Part shown: piece after piece, positions 6,953-15,761 of the stretch
Position numbering within the stretch: position 1 is the first letter of the stretch
Layout: each line of letters opens with the position of its first letter
Origin: Pseudomonadota bacterium
Lineage (GTDB): Bacteria > Pseudomonadota > Alphaproteobacteria > UBA8366 > JADFVY01
Direction: 5' to 3'
Length of the DNA: 22,538 nucleotides
NCBI GenBank assembly: GCA_015222795.1
Contig: JADFVY010000176.1
Coordinates: forward strand, 1 to 22,538
Made by a program: the position numbers and the translations under genes
The notes under the pieces: model-generated
What the model was told of the DNA's origin: nothing
Database searches by the model: none
Seen by the model: the letters and a program-made list of their open reading frames with translations, nothing else

Positions 6953-8341
6953 ATGGAAATATTCGGGAATTTTAGCTCGGCGCTGTTCTGGTTTCTGGTG
7001 CTGTTGACCCCGCTGGTCTTCGTACATGAACTCGGCCATTTCCTGGTCGCGCGCTGGAATGGCGTGCGTGTGGACGTGTTCTCGATCGGCTTTGGACCGG
7101 AATTGTTTGGCTGGAACGATAAGACCGGCACCCGCTGGAAAATTTGCGCGATCCCCCTCGGCGGCTATATCAAGATGTTCGGCGAGCATGTCCTGGAAGG
7201 CGAGAGTGAGGGCGATGCGCCGCCGCGAGAGATGACGGAGGAAGAGAAAAAAGTCTCCTTCGATCAGAAACGCCTGTCGCAAAGGGCGTGGATCGTTTTC
7301 GCCGGCCCGGCCGCCAATTATATCTTCGCAATTATCGTGATGGCCTGCAGTTTTGTATTTCTGGGCCAGAGTTATACGCCGCCGGAGATTGGAACCGTCG
7401 CGAAAGACTCGTCGGCGGCGGAAGCCGGACTGAGACCAGGCGATCGGATATTGAGTATCGATGGCGATGCGATCGGGCGGTACGAGGAGATCGCTTTCAA
7501 GGTTGCGATGCGACCGGGTGAAACCTTGCTGCTGGAGGTTGACCGCGAGGGCTCGATCATGACCCTGCCGGTAACAGTTGGTTCCATCGAGGCTAAAATG
7601 ATGGACAAGACCGTGCAGAAAATCGGTGATCTGGGAATTAGGTATCCGTTCCCGGCGCTGATCAGCAAGGTCATAGAAGGCAGCGCCGCCGAGCAATCGG
7701 GGATGCTCGCCGGCGATGTCATCGTTGAAGTCGAAGGGACGCCAATCGAGCATTTTCAGGATTTGCAGGAAGTTATAGCCAAGGCGCCGGGCGAACTGTT
7801 TTCTATTGTCCTGTTGCGTGACGGGAGCCCAATGACAGTGTCCGTAACGCTCGGAGAGACCGAGGTTGAATTGCGCGATGGCGGCACCAGGATTATCGGG
7901 ATGCTTGGCGTGCGACCCGTCCTGGTGACAGAAGTCGTAAAACTGGGACCGGTTACCGCCGTTAGCTCCGCCACCAAATGGGCCTACGATTTGACAACAG
8001 GGTCACTGATGGCGATTGGCCAGATGGTGATGCGAGAGCGCGACAGTAGCCAGATGACCGGGCCACTCAGGATTGCGCAAATCTCCAGCATGGCGGCGGA
8101 ACTCGGACTGGGCCGGTTCCTCGAAATCATGGCGATGATTTCGGTGTCGCTGGGGCTGATAAATTTGTTCCCTGTTCCTGTTCTGGACGGGGGGCATTTA
8201 TTGTTTTACATCATTGAGGCCGTGCGTGGCAGGCCAATTGGCGAGCGAGCCCAGGAATACAGTTTCAGAATCGGGCTGGCCTTGGTGCTCAGCCTCATGA
8301 TATTCGTTACCGTCAACGATTTACGACATCTCTTTTCGTAG
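6953..8341 (+). CDS. rseP: Site-2 intramembrane zinc metalloprotease RseP
   Basis: RseP is an inner-membrane protease that cleaves anti-sigma factors within the membrane during envelope stress and clears remnant signal peptides. The zinc motif HELGH is at 25-29 in the first membrane helix. The distal catalytic motif NLFPVPVLDGGH is at 404-415 and provides the Asp ligand. Between them are two periplasmic PDZ domains (about 141-212 and 228-303), as in E. coli RseP. Length is 462 residues from ATG 6953; a TTG immediately upstream (6950) would add one residue. It starts 21 nt after dxr and precedes bamA, the standard order. Its regulatory target, if any, is outside the window. Confidence 0.96.
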   Translation: MEIFGNFSSALFWFLVLLTPLVFVHELGHFLVARWNGVRVDVFSIGFGPELFGWNDKTGTRWKICAIPLGGYIKMFGEHVLEGESEGDAPPREMTEEEKKVSFDQKRLSQRAWIVFAGPAANYIFAIIVMACSFVFLGQSYTPPEIGTVAKDSSAAEAGLRPGDRILSIDGDAIGRYEEIAFKVAMRPGETLLLEVDREGSIMTLPVTVGSIEAKMMDKTVQKIGDLGIRYPFPALISKVIEGSAAEQSGMLAGDVIVEVEGTPIEHFQDLQEVIAKAPGELFSIVLLRDGSPMTVSVTLGETEVELRDGGTRIIGMLGVRPVLVTEVVKLGPVTAVSSATKWAYDLTTGSLMAIGQMVMRERDSSQMTGPLRIAQISSMAAELGLGRFLEIMAMISVSLGLINLFPVPVLDGGHLLFYIIEAVRGRPIGERAQEYSFRIGLALVLSLMIFVTVNDLRHLFS

Positions 8342-8400
8342 GATCGGAACACGTCAAGATCGGTCGATTCCAGACCGAATATAAAAACCGGACAAACCCC

Positions 8401-8411
8401 GGAGGGGGAGG
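8401..8411 (+). promoter_or_regulatory. Strong Shine-Dalgarno that fixes the TTG start of bamA
   Basis: The run GGAGGGGGAGG ends 8 nt before the TTG at 8420. No in-frame ATG or GTG upstream of the signal peptide competes with it, and the first internal ATG lies inside the signal peptide. This supports TTG as the true start. Confidence 0.7.
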
Positions 8412-8419
8412 CAAAACCG

Positions 8420-10801
8420 TTGCGAATTCCCGTTATTGTGTTGTGTGGCTTCATTGGCCTCACATTGTCGATGGTTGCCGCCGTCAGTGCGCAGGAGAGC
8501 CCGGACGTCCCCGTCATTGGGCCTTCGGCGCCTGGTGGTGAAGCGCCGCCTGCCGTGGGCACGCCAACGGTACCGGGAGCCAGGCTTGATGGTGTGGTGG
8601 TGCAGGGCAATCAGCGCGTCGAGCCGGAAACCGTCGTTTCCTATATGTCGATACGGCAGGGCGACGCGTTTGGTGTCAACGACATCAATGAATCACTGAA
8701 ACGACTTTTTGCGACCGGTCTGTTCGCCGATGTCGCGGTGCGCCGCGAAGGTAATTTCCTGATCGTTCAGGTCGTCGAGAATCCGATTATCAACCGCATT
8801 GCGTTCGAGGGAAATCTGCGGGTTAAAGACGAGCAACTGCAGCAGATAGTCCAGTTGCGTCCCCGTGTAGTCTATACGCGCACACGCGTTCAAAGCGATG
8901 TTAAACGTATCATTGACGCCTACCGGCAAAGCGGACGGTTCGGAGCCACCGTCGAGCCGAAGATCATTTTGCTGGAGCAAAACCGGGTTGATCTTGTGTT
9001 CGAGATCGACGAGGGACCGTTGACCGAGATCAAGCGAATCAGTTTCATCGGAAACAGGCGCTATTCGGACCGGACATTGAAGAGCGAAATAGTAACGCGT
9101 GAGTCGGCCTGGTATCGTTTTTTCAGCCCGGCCGACACTTACGACCCGGACCAACTGGCCTTCGACCAGGAATCGCTCCGCCGCTTCTATCTAAAGAACG
9201 GCTATGCGGACTTTCGGGTGCTTTCCGCTGTCGCCGAATTGACCCCGGACAAGGATGCCTTCTTTATTACCATCGCCATTGAGGAGGGCGAGCGCTACAA
9301 ATTCGGAAAGTTGGACGTGATTTCCAGCATACCCAATATTGAAATTGAGCCGCTGAAAGACCTTGTCACGGTGGATGAGGGCGATTGGTACAATGCGGCC
9401 GAGTTGGAAAACACCATTCTTAAACTGACGATCGCGGTGGGCAACCTGGGTTATGCGTTCGTCGACGTTAGACCGAATGTGGAGCGGAACCGCGAAACGA
9501 GCATTATCGATATCACCTTCGAAATCAAGGAAGGCCCGAGGGTATTCGTCGAACGTATCGATATCGGCGGTAATGTGCGTACTCTGGACAGGGTCATCCG
9601 CCGTGAATTCAGGCTGGTTGAAGGCGATGCATTTAATGCCGCCAAGCTTAACCGGTCACGTCAGAGGATTAATAATCTAGGCTTTTTTTCGCGCGTTGAC
9701 GTAACAAACGAACCCAGTACATCGCCGGACCAGACCGTCGTGAAGGTTGACGTGGCCGAACAGTCTACCGGCGAACTTGGGCTCGGCGCCGGCTATTCCA
9801 CCGCCGAGGGCGTGCTTGCCAACCTGCAGATGCGTGAGCGAAATCTGCTGGGTAAGGGGCAGGACCTTCGGGCCACGATTTCGGTTTCGAAAATCAGGCA
9901 GCAGTTCGATCTCGGCTTTACGGAACCCTACTTTCTGGACCGCAATCTGAAGGCTGGCATCGATCTGTTCCATTCGGCAAGCGATAACCAGTACAGTTCA
10001 TTCAGCAGTACCAGGACCGGTGGCGGTTTACGGCTCGGATACGAGATCAATGAACGTTGGTCGCAGCGCTTGCGATATACGATAAAACAGGATGTAATCG
10101 AGAACGTTCCCGTGACCGCGTCGCTAGCTATCCGCCAGCAGGAGGGCACTACGCTGACCTCCTTGGTTGGGCAGGATTTGATGTACGATTTGCGCGACAG
10201 CTCTGTCAAAACCAGGAGTGGATTCTTCGCGCGCTTCTCGACGGACTATGCGGGTTTGGGCGGCGATTTGCATTATGTTCGGGGGAAGATCAGTACCGGC
10301 ATCTATTATCCCGTGACGGAGGAAATCGTCGCCAGCTTGACGATGACCGGCGGAATTATCCAGGATCTGGAGGATGACGGCATCAGGATCACCGACCGCT
10401 ATACTCTGGGCGGCAGCACTTTGCGCGGCTTCCAGCCTTCCGGTGTCGGGCCGCGCGACTTGTTGACGGGCGATTCGCTTGGGGGCAAACAAGTATATTA
10501 TGGTTCCCTGCAGTTCCGTTTCCCAATAGGGTTGCCGGATGAATTCGGGATTACCGGGGTTTTGTTCAGTGAGGCGGGATCGCTGTCCGATATCGATGAA
10601 GAGACTGGCGAAGTTTATGATATAGACGATGTACTGATCTCGAATATCGTGGACGAACCCTCCATTCGCGCCTCTTGGGGAGTGGGGATTGCCTGGAAAT
10701 CGCCCGTCGGTCCGCTTAGCATTGATTTCGCATGGCCGTTGAAACAGGAAGAGTTCGACAAGACAGAAGTGTTCCGTCTGAGTTTTGGAACGCGTTTCTA
10801 G
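8420..10801 (+). CDS. bamA: Outer membrane protein assembly factor BamA
   Basis: BamA is the essential Omp85 core of the BAM machine that folds beta-barrel proteins into the outer membrane. The 793-residue precursor starts at TTG 8420 with a signal peptide (about 1-24, cleavage after AVSA). A Pro/Gly-rich linker follows (about 25-52), then five POTRA repeats (about 54-440), seen as recurring patterns such as F.GN.R and ..EIDEGP. The C-terminal barrel begins near 447. The loop-6 motif appears as LRGFQPSGVGPRD (about 668-680), matching the family (V/L)RGF. The protein ends in Phe (SFGTRF), the expected beta-signal. A 78-nt gap separates it from rseP. Skp follows after 19 nt, so a BAM client chaperone is co-located. 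Confidence 0.97.
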   Translation: MRIPVIVLCGFIGLTLSMVAAVSAQESPDVPVIGPSAPGGEAPPAVGTPTVPGARLDGVVVQGNQRVEPETVVSYMSIRQGDAFGVNDINESLKRLFATGLFADVAVRREGNFLIVQVVENPIINRIAFEGNLRVKDEQLQQIVQLRPRVVYTRTRVQSDVKRIIDAYRQSGRFGATVEPKIILLEQNRVDLVFEIDEGPLTEIKRISFIGNRRYSDRTLKSEIVTRESAWYRFFSPADTYDPDQLAFDQESLRRFYLKNGYADFRVLSAVAELTPDKDAFFITIAIEEGERYKFGKLDVISSIPNIEIEPLKDLVTVDEGDWYNAAELENTILKLTIAVGNLGYAFVDVRPNVERNRETSIIDITFEIKEGPRVFVERIDIGGNVRTLDRVIRREFRLVEGDAFNAAKLNRSRQRINNLGFFSRVDVTNEPSTSPDQTVVKVDVAEQSTGELGLGAGYSTAEGVLANLQMRERNLLGKGQDLRATISVSKIRQQFDLGFTEPYFLDRNLKAGIDLFHSASDNQYSSFSSTRTGGGLRLGYEINERWSQRLRYTIKQDVIENVPVTASLAIRQQEGTTLTSLVGQDLMYDLRDSSVKTRSGFFARFSTDYAGLGGDLHYVRGKISTGIYYPVTEEIVASLTMTGGIIQDLEDDGIRITDRYTLGGSTLRGFQPSGVGPRDLLTGDSLGGKQVYYGSLQFRFPIGLPDEFGITGVLFSEAGSLSDIDEETGEVYDIDDVLISNIVDEPSIRASWGVGIAWKSPVGPLSIDFAWPLKQEEFDKTEVFRLSFGTRF

Positions 10802-10820
10802 ACAGGATTTATGATTAATT

Positions 10821-11399
10821 ATGAGTAAATTTGGAAAAATCATTGCAATATGCGCCGTTGTCGGCGGGTTGCTGACGTCGGCCGCGCAGCCATCCGTCGC
10901 GCAGGATTCCGGCAAGGCGCCTATAATCGCTCTCATCAACTATCCTCTTATTCTGCAGGAATCCAAGGCGGGAAAGAGCGTTAACGAGCAGTTCAGTGGG
11001 CAACGCGATATCTATCTTGCCGAGATCAAAAAACTGCAGGCGGAAATTGCAAGGGAGGGCAAGGAACTTGAGCAGCAGCGAAGCGTTCTGGCGCAGGACG
11101 TGTTCGAAGGCAAGGTCAAGGAGTATCGCCGCAAGCAACTGGAGGCCAAAAAGACCGAAAATTCTTATCGGCGTTCGCTGGACCAGATGCAGATCAACGG
11201 ATTGAAAGTGATCGAGGAAGAACTCGACAAAATACTGCAGACGATCGCCGAAGAACGCGGCATCGATATCGTCATGAAGGCCGGCACGCCGAGTAGCCCG
11301 ATTGTAAAGGCCCGTAAGGAGCTGTTTATAACTGACGACGTTATCAAGGCGCTGGACGATGTTTTGCCAAAAGTAGCGATTCCACCGTCCACGCAGTAG
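10821..11399 (+). CDS. skp: Periplasmic chaperone Skp/OmpH family
   Basis: Skp-like proteins hold unfolded outer-membrane proteins in the periplasm and hand them to BAM. The 192-residue precursor has a signal peptide (about 1-27, hydrophobic IIAICAVVGGLL, cleavage near PSVA). A small beta segment follows (IALINYPLILQES), then a long charged helical stretch (about 53-150) rich in Lys, Glu and Gln suited to the tentacle-like coiled coils. The C-terminal RGIDIVMKAG segment is typical of OmpH. The order bamA-skp-lpxD is conserved in many proteobacteria. The SD is weak: AGGA (10804-10807) is about 13 nt from the ATG. A 5-codon frame at 10811-10828 overlaps the start. The family call is firm; OmpH-type proteins diverge strongly in sequence. 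Confidence 0.92.
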   Translation: MSKFGKIIAICAVVGGLLTSAAQPSVAQDSGKAPIIALINYPLILQESKAGKSVNEQFSGQRDIYLAEIKKLQAEIAREGKELEQQRSVLAQDVFEGKVKEYRRKQLEAKKTENSYRRSLDQMQINGLKVIEEELDKILQTIAEERGIDIVMKAGTPSSPIVKARKELFITDDVIKALDDVLPKVAIPPSTQ

Positions 11400-11444
11400 C
11401 AATAGATTTAGTAGGTCTCGGTATGGGCTATTGGGTATAGACAG

Positions 11445-12485
11445 ATGGCGGATTCACGATTTTTCAGAGTGGCGGGCAAATTATCGCTTGGAGAATTGGC
11501 CCACCGATGCGGCGCCGAACTGACTGCCGAGGCCAATCCGGACCAGGTATTCTCCGACGTGGCGCCGCTAGATACGGCGGGATCTGACCATGTTAGTTTC
11601 CTCGATAACCGCAAATATATCGACTCATTCAGATCTTCTTCTGCGGGTGCCTGTATAGTTCATCCGGACATGGCGGATCAGGCCCCCCCGGGAATGCAGC
11701 TGCTGATTTCAGGCTACCCCTACAAGGCTTATGCACTTGTGGCCCAGGCCTTTTATCCGCGCCCGACGGTGGAGGCGAGTATCGCACCTACGGCCACGGT
11801 AGATGGTACAGCGATAATTGGCGAGGGGGTCCGGATAGAAGCCGGCGCGGTAATCGGGCCGCGCGCTGAAATAGGCAGAGGATGCCTGATTGCACCCAAC
11901 GCGGTTATTGGCGAGGCGGTGGTGGTCGGCGAGGACAGCATTGTCGGCGCCAACGCTACATTGTCGCATTGCCTGGTTGGCGCGCGGGTCAATATCTATC
12001 CGGGCGCATGTATCGGTCAACGAGGTTTCGGTTTCGCCATCGACCCGGCGGGGCACGTAAAGGTGCCGCAGCTGGGGCGGGTTATCATCGAGGACGATGT
12101 TGAGGTAGGCGCCAATACGACGATCGATCGGGGTACTGGCCCGGATACGGTGGTCGGCGCGGGCAGCATGATTGATAATCTGGTCCAGATCGGGCACAAC
12201 GTGCGCCTTGGCAAGGTTTGTGTCATCGCCGCGCAGGTCGGCATGTCGGGCAGCACGGTACTGGGCGATCTGGTTATCATGGGAGGTCAGGGCGGTATTG
12301 CGGGCCATCTGAAGATCGGCTCGGGTGTGCAAATTGCCGCGCAGAGTGGAATATTGAAGAGTATAGAACCGGGCGAGAAGGTCATGGGAACACCGGCGAA
12401 ACCGCTGAAACAATTTTTCCGAGAGATAGCAATTCTCGGGCGTTTGGCAAAAAAAGGCAAGGGTACTCAGCAAGATGACGGATAA
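11445..12485 (+). CDS. lpxD: UDP-3-O-acylglucosamine N-acyltransferase
   Basis: LpxD adds the second hydroxyacyl chain, from acyl-ACP, to UDP-3-O-acylglucosamine in lipid A synthesis. The 346-residue protein has the N-terminal uridine-binding domain (about 1-105, with VSFLDNRKY at 50-58) and a left-handed beta-helix of hexapeptide repeats (about 110-315, repeated I/V-G-x-x patterns). The catalytic base is His251 in NLVQIGHNV, matching E. coli His239. The C-terminal helix (about 320-340) is Lys-rich. The ATG at 11445 has no strong ribosome binding site; 45 nt separate it from skp. It overlaps fabZ by 11 nt. Confidence 0.97.
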   Translation: MADSRFFRVAGKLSLGELAHRCGAELTAEANPDQVFSDVAPLDTAGSDHVSFLDNRKYIDSFRSSSAGACIVHPDMADQAPPGMQLLISGYPYKAYALVAQAFYPRPTVEASIAPTATVDGTAIIGEGVRIEAGAVIGPRAEIGRGCLIAPNAVIGEAVVVGEDSIVGANATLSHCLVGARVNIYPGACIGQRGFGFAIDPAGHVKVPQLGRVIIEDDVEVGANTTIDRGTGPDTVVGAGSMIDNLVQIGHNVRLGKVCVIAAQVGMSGSTVLGDLVIMGGQGGIAGHLKIGSGVQIAAQSGILKSIEPGEKVMGTPAKPLKQFFREIAILGRLAKKGKGTQQDDG

Positions 12486-12936
12486 AGATTATAAAGTGGA
12501 TGATCTTGATGTAAATGAGATCATGAAAATGATCCCACACCGTTATCCGTTCCTGATGATCGACCGGGTCGTGGATATTGTGAAGGGCGAGAGCGCTGTT
12601 GGCGTGAAGGCGGTTACCGTGTCAGAGCCTCATTTTCAGGGCCATTTTCCGCAACGCCCGATTATGCCCGGTGTGCTGATCGTCGAAGCGATGGCGCAGA
12701 CGGCGGCCGTCCTGGTTGTTCACGAACTCGGCGAGGAGGCGATGAACAAACTGGTCTATTTCATGTCTATCAACACTGCCCGTTTCCGCAAACCGGTGGT
12801 GCCGGGTGACATGCTGCGCATACCCGTGACCATAAAACAGAACCGGGGCGCGGTCTGTAAATTCGAGGGCAAGGCGATGGTGGGCGATACCCTGGTCGCC
12901 GAGGCTACCTTTTCCGCGATGCTGGTGGACAGTTGA
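12475..12936 (+). CDS. fabZ: 3-hydroxyacyl-[ACP] dehydratase FabZ
   Basis: FabZ dehydrates (3R)-hydroxyacyl-ACP in fatty acid elongation and so competes with LpxA/LpxD for hydroxyacyl-ACP. This is a single hot-dog fold of 153 residues. IPHRYPFLMIDRV is at 20-32. The catalytic His57 lies in FQGHFP and Glu71 in GVLIVEAMAQ, at the normal 14-residue spacing. The ATG at 12475 is within the last codons of lpxD, and the stop abuts the lpxA ATG directly. This embedding among lpx genes is the classic arrangement and suggests balanced synthesis of fatty acids and lipid A. Confidence 0.98.
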   Translation: MTDKDYKVDDLDVNEIMKMIPHRYPFLMIDRVVDIVKGESAVGVKAVTVSEPHFQGHFPQRPIMPGVLIVEAMAQTAAVLVVHELGEEAMNKLVYFMSINTARFRKPVVPGDMLRIPVTIKQNRGAVCKFEGKAMVGDTLVAEATFSAMLVDS

Positions 12937-13737
12937 ATGGCGTCCTTGCACGAAACAGCGATTATCGACGAAGGCGCAAAAATCGGCGCCGATGTTTCCA
13001 TCGGCCCCTACTGTGTGATCGGATCCGATGTCATCCTGGGTGACGGTGTCGTATTGAAATCCCACGTGGTCATCGATGGTTTGACGGAAATCGGCGAGGG
13101 CACGCAAATCTTTCCGTTTTCGTCGATCGGCATGGCGCCACAGGATATGAAATATGCCGGCGAGAAATCGCGGCTGATTATCGGTCGGAATAATGTCATC
13201 CGCGAGCATGTCACCATGAACCCCGGCACCGCGGGCGGCGGCATGGTAACCCGGGTCGGCGATAACTGCCTGTTTATGGTCGGCATACATGTCGCCCATG
13301 ACTGCCAGGTCGGTAACAATGTCATCATGGCCAACAGTTCCGGCATTGCCGGGCACGTGTCGGTCGGCGATTTTGCCGTTATCGGCGGTTTGGCGGCGAT
13401 CCACCAATTCGTTCGGATTGGCGAGCATGCGATGGTTGGTGGCCTGTCGGCCGTCGAACATGACGTCATTCCCTTTGGCTCCGTTACGGGTGAGCGGGCA
13501 AGCCTCTCGGGGCTGAACCTCATCGGGCTGAAGCGCCGCGGTTTCGACCGCGACACCATTCACGGCATCCGCGCCGCCTATCGCGGCCTGTTCGAGGGCG
13601 AGGGCACGCTTGACGAACGAGTGGATCAGGTGGCGGACCAGCACCCTGAAAACGCTGTCGTGCAACAGGTGGCGGCCTTCATTCGCGCAGAATCCAAGCG
13701 CGGGCTGGTAATTCCGAAGTCGGAGCATGACGGGTAG
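12937..13737 (+). CDS. lpxA: UDP-N-acetylglucosamine O-acyltransferase
   Basis: LpxA performs the first lipid A step, moving a 3-hydroxyacyl chain from ACP to the 3-OH of UDP-GlcNAc. The 266-residue protein consists of a left-handed beta-helix of hexapeptide repeats (about 1-190) and a C-terminal helical domain (about 195-260). The catalytic base is His121 in GIHVAHDCQVGN, matching E. coli His125. GEHAMVGG keeps Gly at the position equivalent to E. coli Gly173, the acyl-length ruler, which suggests acceptance of a long (about C12-C14) hydroxyacyl chain; that is inference. It starts immediately after the fabZ stop and overlaps lpxI by 11 nt. Confidence 0.98.
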   Translation: MASLHETAIIDEGAKIGADVSIGPYCVIGSDVILGDGVVLKSHVVIDGLTEIGEGTQIFPFSSIGMAPQDMKYAGEKSRLIIGRNNVIREHVTMNPGTAGGGMVTRVGDNCLFMVGIHVAHDCQVGNNVIMANSSGIAGHVSVGDFAVIGGLAAIHQFVRIGEHAMVGGLSAVEHDVIPFGSVTGERASLSGLNLIGLKRRGFDRDTIHGIRAAYRGLFEGEGTLDERVDQVADQHPENAVVQQVAAFIRAESKRGLVIPKSEHDG

Positions 13738-14545
13738 ACTGTGCATCGTCGCGGGTGGCGGCCGACTGCCCAGACTGCTGATCGAGGCCTGCCGTGATTC
13801 AGGCCGCGATTTTTTCGTTCTGGCCCTGAAAGGTCAGGCGGATCCGGAAATAGTCGAACAGGTTCCCCATGAATGGATTCGCATGGGCGCCGCGGGGCGA
13901 GGTTTCGCGGTTCTCAAGGAGCAGGGCATTGAGGAACTGGTGATGGCTGGCCGGGTTCGCCGCCCCTCGCTCCTCGATTTGCGTCCGGACCTTCGAGTCC
14001 TGAAGTTTTTCGCCAAACTTGGACCCAAGGGATTTGGCGACGATCGCTTGCTGCGCGCGGTCATTGACGAGATAGAGGGCGAAGGATGCCGGGTCATTGG
14101 CGCACATGAAGTGCTGCCCAAACTGACCGCCGTGGAAGGCCCCTTGGGGATTGTTGTTCCCGACGATCAGGCCGGGGATGACATCGCCCGCGGCATGGCG
14201 GTGCTGACGGCTTTAAGCGACGTGGATATAGGCCAGGCCGTCGTCGTGCAGCAGGGAATCGTGCTGGGCGTCGAGGCCGTGGAGGGCACCGACGCGTTGA
14301 TCGAGCGTTGCAACGCGTTAAAGCGGGACGGGAAGGGCGGGGTACTCGTCAAGTTCGCCAAACAAGGCCAGGAAACCCGGGTCGATATGCCGACCATCGG
14401 GCCGGAGACTATTCGTCAAGTTGCCGAGGCGGGCCTGCGTGGCATCGCGGTGGGCGCCGGGACGACGATTTTGCTGGATATCGACGAACTGGTGCGTGCC
14501 GCCGACGATGCCGGCGTTTTCGTTTTCGGCGTGGCGCGGGAGTAA
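13727..14545 (+). CDS. lpxI: UDP-2,3-diacylglucosamine pyrophosphatase LpxI
   Basis: LpxI (formerly DUF1009) hydrolyses UDP-2,3-diacylglucosamine to lipid X and UMP. It replaces LpxH in alphaproteobacteria and some others, attacking the opposite phosphorus from LpxH. The 272-residue protein begins with the family N-terminus LCIVAGGGRLPRLL (5-18). The C-terminal domain contains VLVKFAKQGQETRVDMPTIG (206-225), with Asp220 in RVDMPTIGP as the likely catalytic Asp by comparison with Caulobacter LpxI. Position between lpxA and lpxB fits the missing pathway step exactly. It overlaps lpxA by 11 nt and shares one base with lpxB (TAATG). No LpxH gene is seen in the window. Confidence 0.96.
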   Translation: MTGRLCIVAGGGRLPRLLIEACRDSGRDFFVLALKGQADPEIVEQVPHEWIRMGAAGRGFAVLKEQGIEELVMAGRVRRPSLLDLRPDLRVLKFFAKLGPKGFGDDRLLRAVIDEIEGEGCRVIGAHEVLPKLTAVEGPLGIVVPDDQAGDDIARGMAVLTALSDVDIGQAVVVQQGIVLGVEAVEGTDALIERCNALKRDGKGGVLVKFAKQGQETRVDMPTIGPETIRQVAEAGLRGIAVGAGTTILLDIDELVRAADDAGVFVFGVARE

Positions 14546-15702
14546 TGGCAGGCCAAATTTCGATTTTCATGATTGCCGGCGAACCGTCGGGCGATGTGCT
14601 TGGCGGGCGAATGATCGCGGCCCTGCGCGATCTGACCGGCGGGAATATCGCGGTCAGTGGCGTCGGCGGCGAGATGATGCGCGAGCAGGGGCTGGAGAGC
14701 CTGTTCCCGATGGAAGAGCTTTCGGTGATGGGAATAGCTGAAATTCTACCCCATGTACCCAGATTAATGCGCCGAGTCCGGGAAACCGCCGCTGCGGTGA
14801 ACCACGCGGCGCCGGATGCGTTGGTGACCATCGATTCCCCGGATTTTACGCGGCGCGTGGTGCGGCGCGTTACCGACAGGACAATTCCTCGTATTCATTA
14901 TGTGGCGCCCACCGTCTGGGCCTGGCGGCCCTGGCGCGCAAAGGGATTCGCACGGGACTTCTCGCATCTGTTGGCGTTGCTGCCTTTCGAACCACCCTGG
15001 TTCGAAAGGGCCGGGCTGCCATGCGATTTCGTGGGTCATCCGGTGATCGAAACTGGCGCGGGCAGGGGTGATGGACCGGCATTCAGGGCGCGTCACGACA
15101 TCGCGGCGGATGCACCGGTTATTTGCGTGTTGCCAGGCAGCCGGCGCGGCGAGATCGGGCAGTTATCTGGTGATTTTGGATCGGCTTTGGCATTGCTGGC
15201 CGAGCAACATCCGGGCATTCGTCCCGTGGTTCCAACCATAGAGGCAATGGCGCCCCTGGTCCGCGAACTGTCGGCGGGCTGGCCGGGACCGCCGATCGTG
15301 ATACAAGGCGCCGCTGAAAGATATGACGCCATGGCCGCTTCGAACGTGGCGCTGGCGGCGTCCGGCACCGTGGCGCTGGAATTGTCGCTGGCCCGCGTGC
15401 CCACCGTGATCGCTTACCGCGTGGCCCCGTTGACCTATTTCATAGCGCGCCAGTTACTCAATGTCGGTTACGGCAATCTGGTTAACATCATTGAGAATCG
15501 GGAAATTGTGCCGGAACTGTTACAGGGCGATGTTCGTCCCGACCGGCTGGTGGCGGCTCTGGAGCGGATGTTGGGCCCGGAGGGCGAGGCCCAGATAGAA
15601 GCGGTTCAGCCGGCATTGTTACAACTGGGACTGGGTGGAGAGGCCCCCAGCAGGCGCGCGGCGCAGGCCGTACTTGACATCATTGCCCGGTCCGGGACAT
15701 GA
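14545..15702 (+). CDS. lpxB: Lipid-A-disaccharide synthase
   Basis: LpxB is a GT19 glycosyltransferase that condenses lipid X with UDP-2,3-diacylglucosamine to the tetraacyl disaccharide at the inner membrane. With the ATG at 14545 it has 385 residues, normal for the family. The N-terminus is IFMIAGEPSGDVLGG (7-21), directly matching other LpxB proteins. VTIDSPDF (94-101) supplies the conserved Asp97. HYVAPTVWAWR (118-128), DFVGHP (161-166) and LPGSRRGEI (196-204) follow, then a C-terminal nucleotide-binding half with ASGTVALELSLARVPTVIAYR. The frame is open upstream to 14308, but that stretch lies inside lpxI and has no family similarity. The TAATG overlap with lpxI indicates coupling. Confidence 0.97.
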   Translation: MAGQISIFMIAGEPSGDVLGGRMIAALRDLTGGNIAVSGVGGEMMREQGLESLFPMEELSVMGIAEILPHVPRLMRRVRETAAAVNHAAPDALVTIDSPDFTRRVVRRVTDRTIPRIHYVAPTVWAWRPWRAKGFARDFSHLLALLPFEPPWFERAGLPCDFVGHPVIETGAGRGDGPAFRARHDIAADAPVICVLPGSRRGEIGQLSGDFGSALALLAEQHPGIRPVVPTIEAMAPLVRELSAGWPGPPIVIQGAAERYDAMAASNVALAASGTVALELSLARVPTVIAYRVAPLTYFIARQLLNVGYGNLVNIIENREIVPELLQGDVRPDRLVAALERMLGPEGEAQIEAVQPALLQLGLGGEAPSRRAAQAVLDIIARSGT

Positions 15703-15761
15703 ACGGGGCTAGTGGTCTGTATCAGGCAATTCAAACCTTCAATTGAAATTGAGAGAGTAAA

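Noticed and set aside
5390..7753. 787-codon minus-strand frame opposite cdsA, dxr and rseP
   Set aside because: It is antisense to three well-identified genes. Its His/Arg/Gln-rich composition is typical of a GC-rich antisense frame, and there is no recognisable domain.
12622..13746. 374-codon minus-strand frame opposite fabZ and lpxA
   Set aside because: Antisense shadow of hexapeptide-repeat coding sequence; no family pattern and no ribosome binding site.
14308..14544. N-terminal extension of lpxB
   Set aside because: These 79 codons lie within lpxI in another frame, are Arg/Gly-rich, and precede a conserved LpxB N-terminus at 14545.
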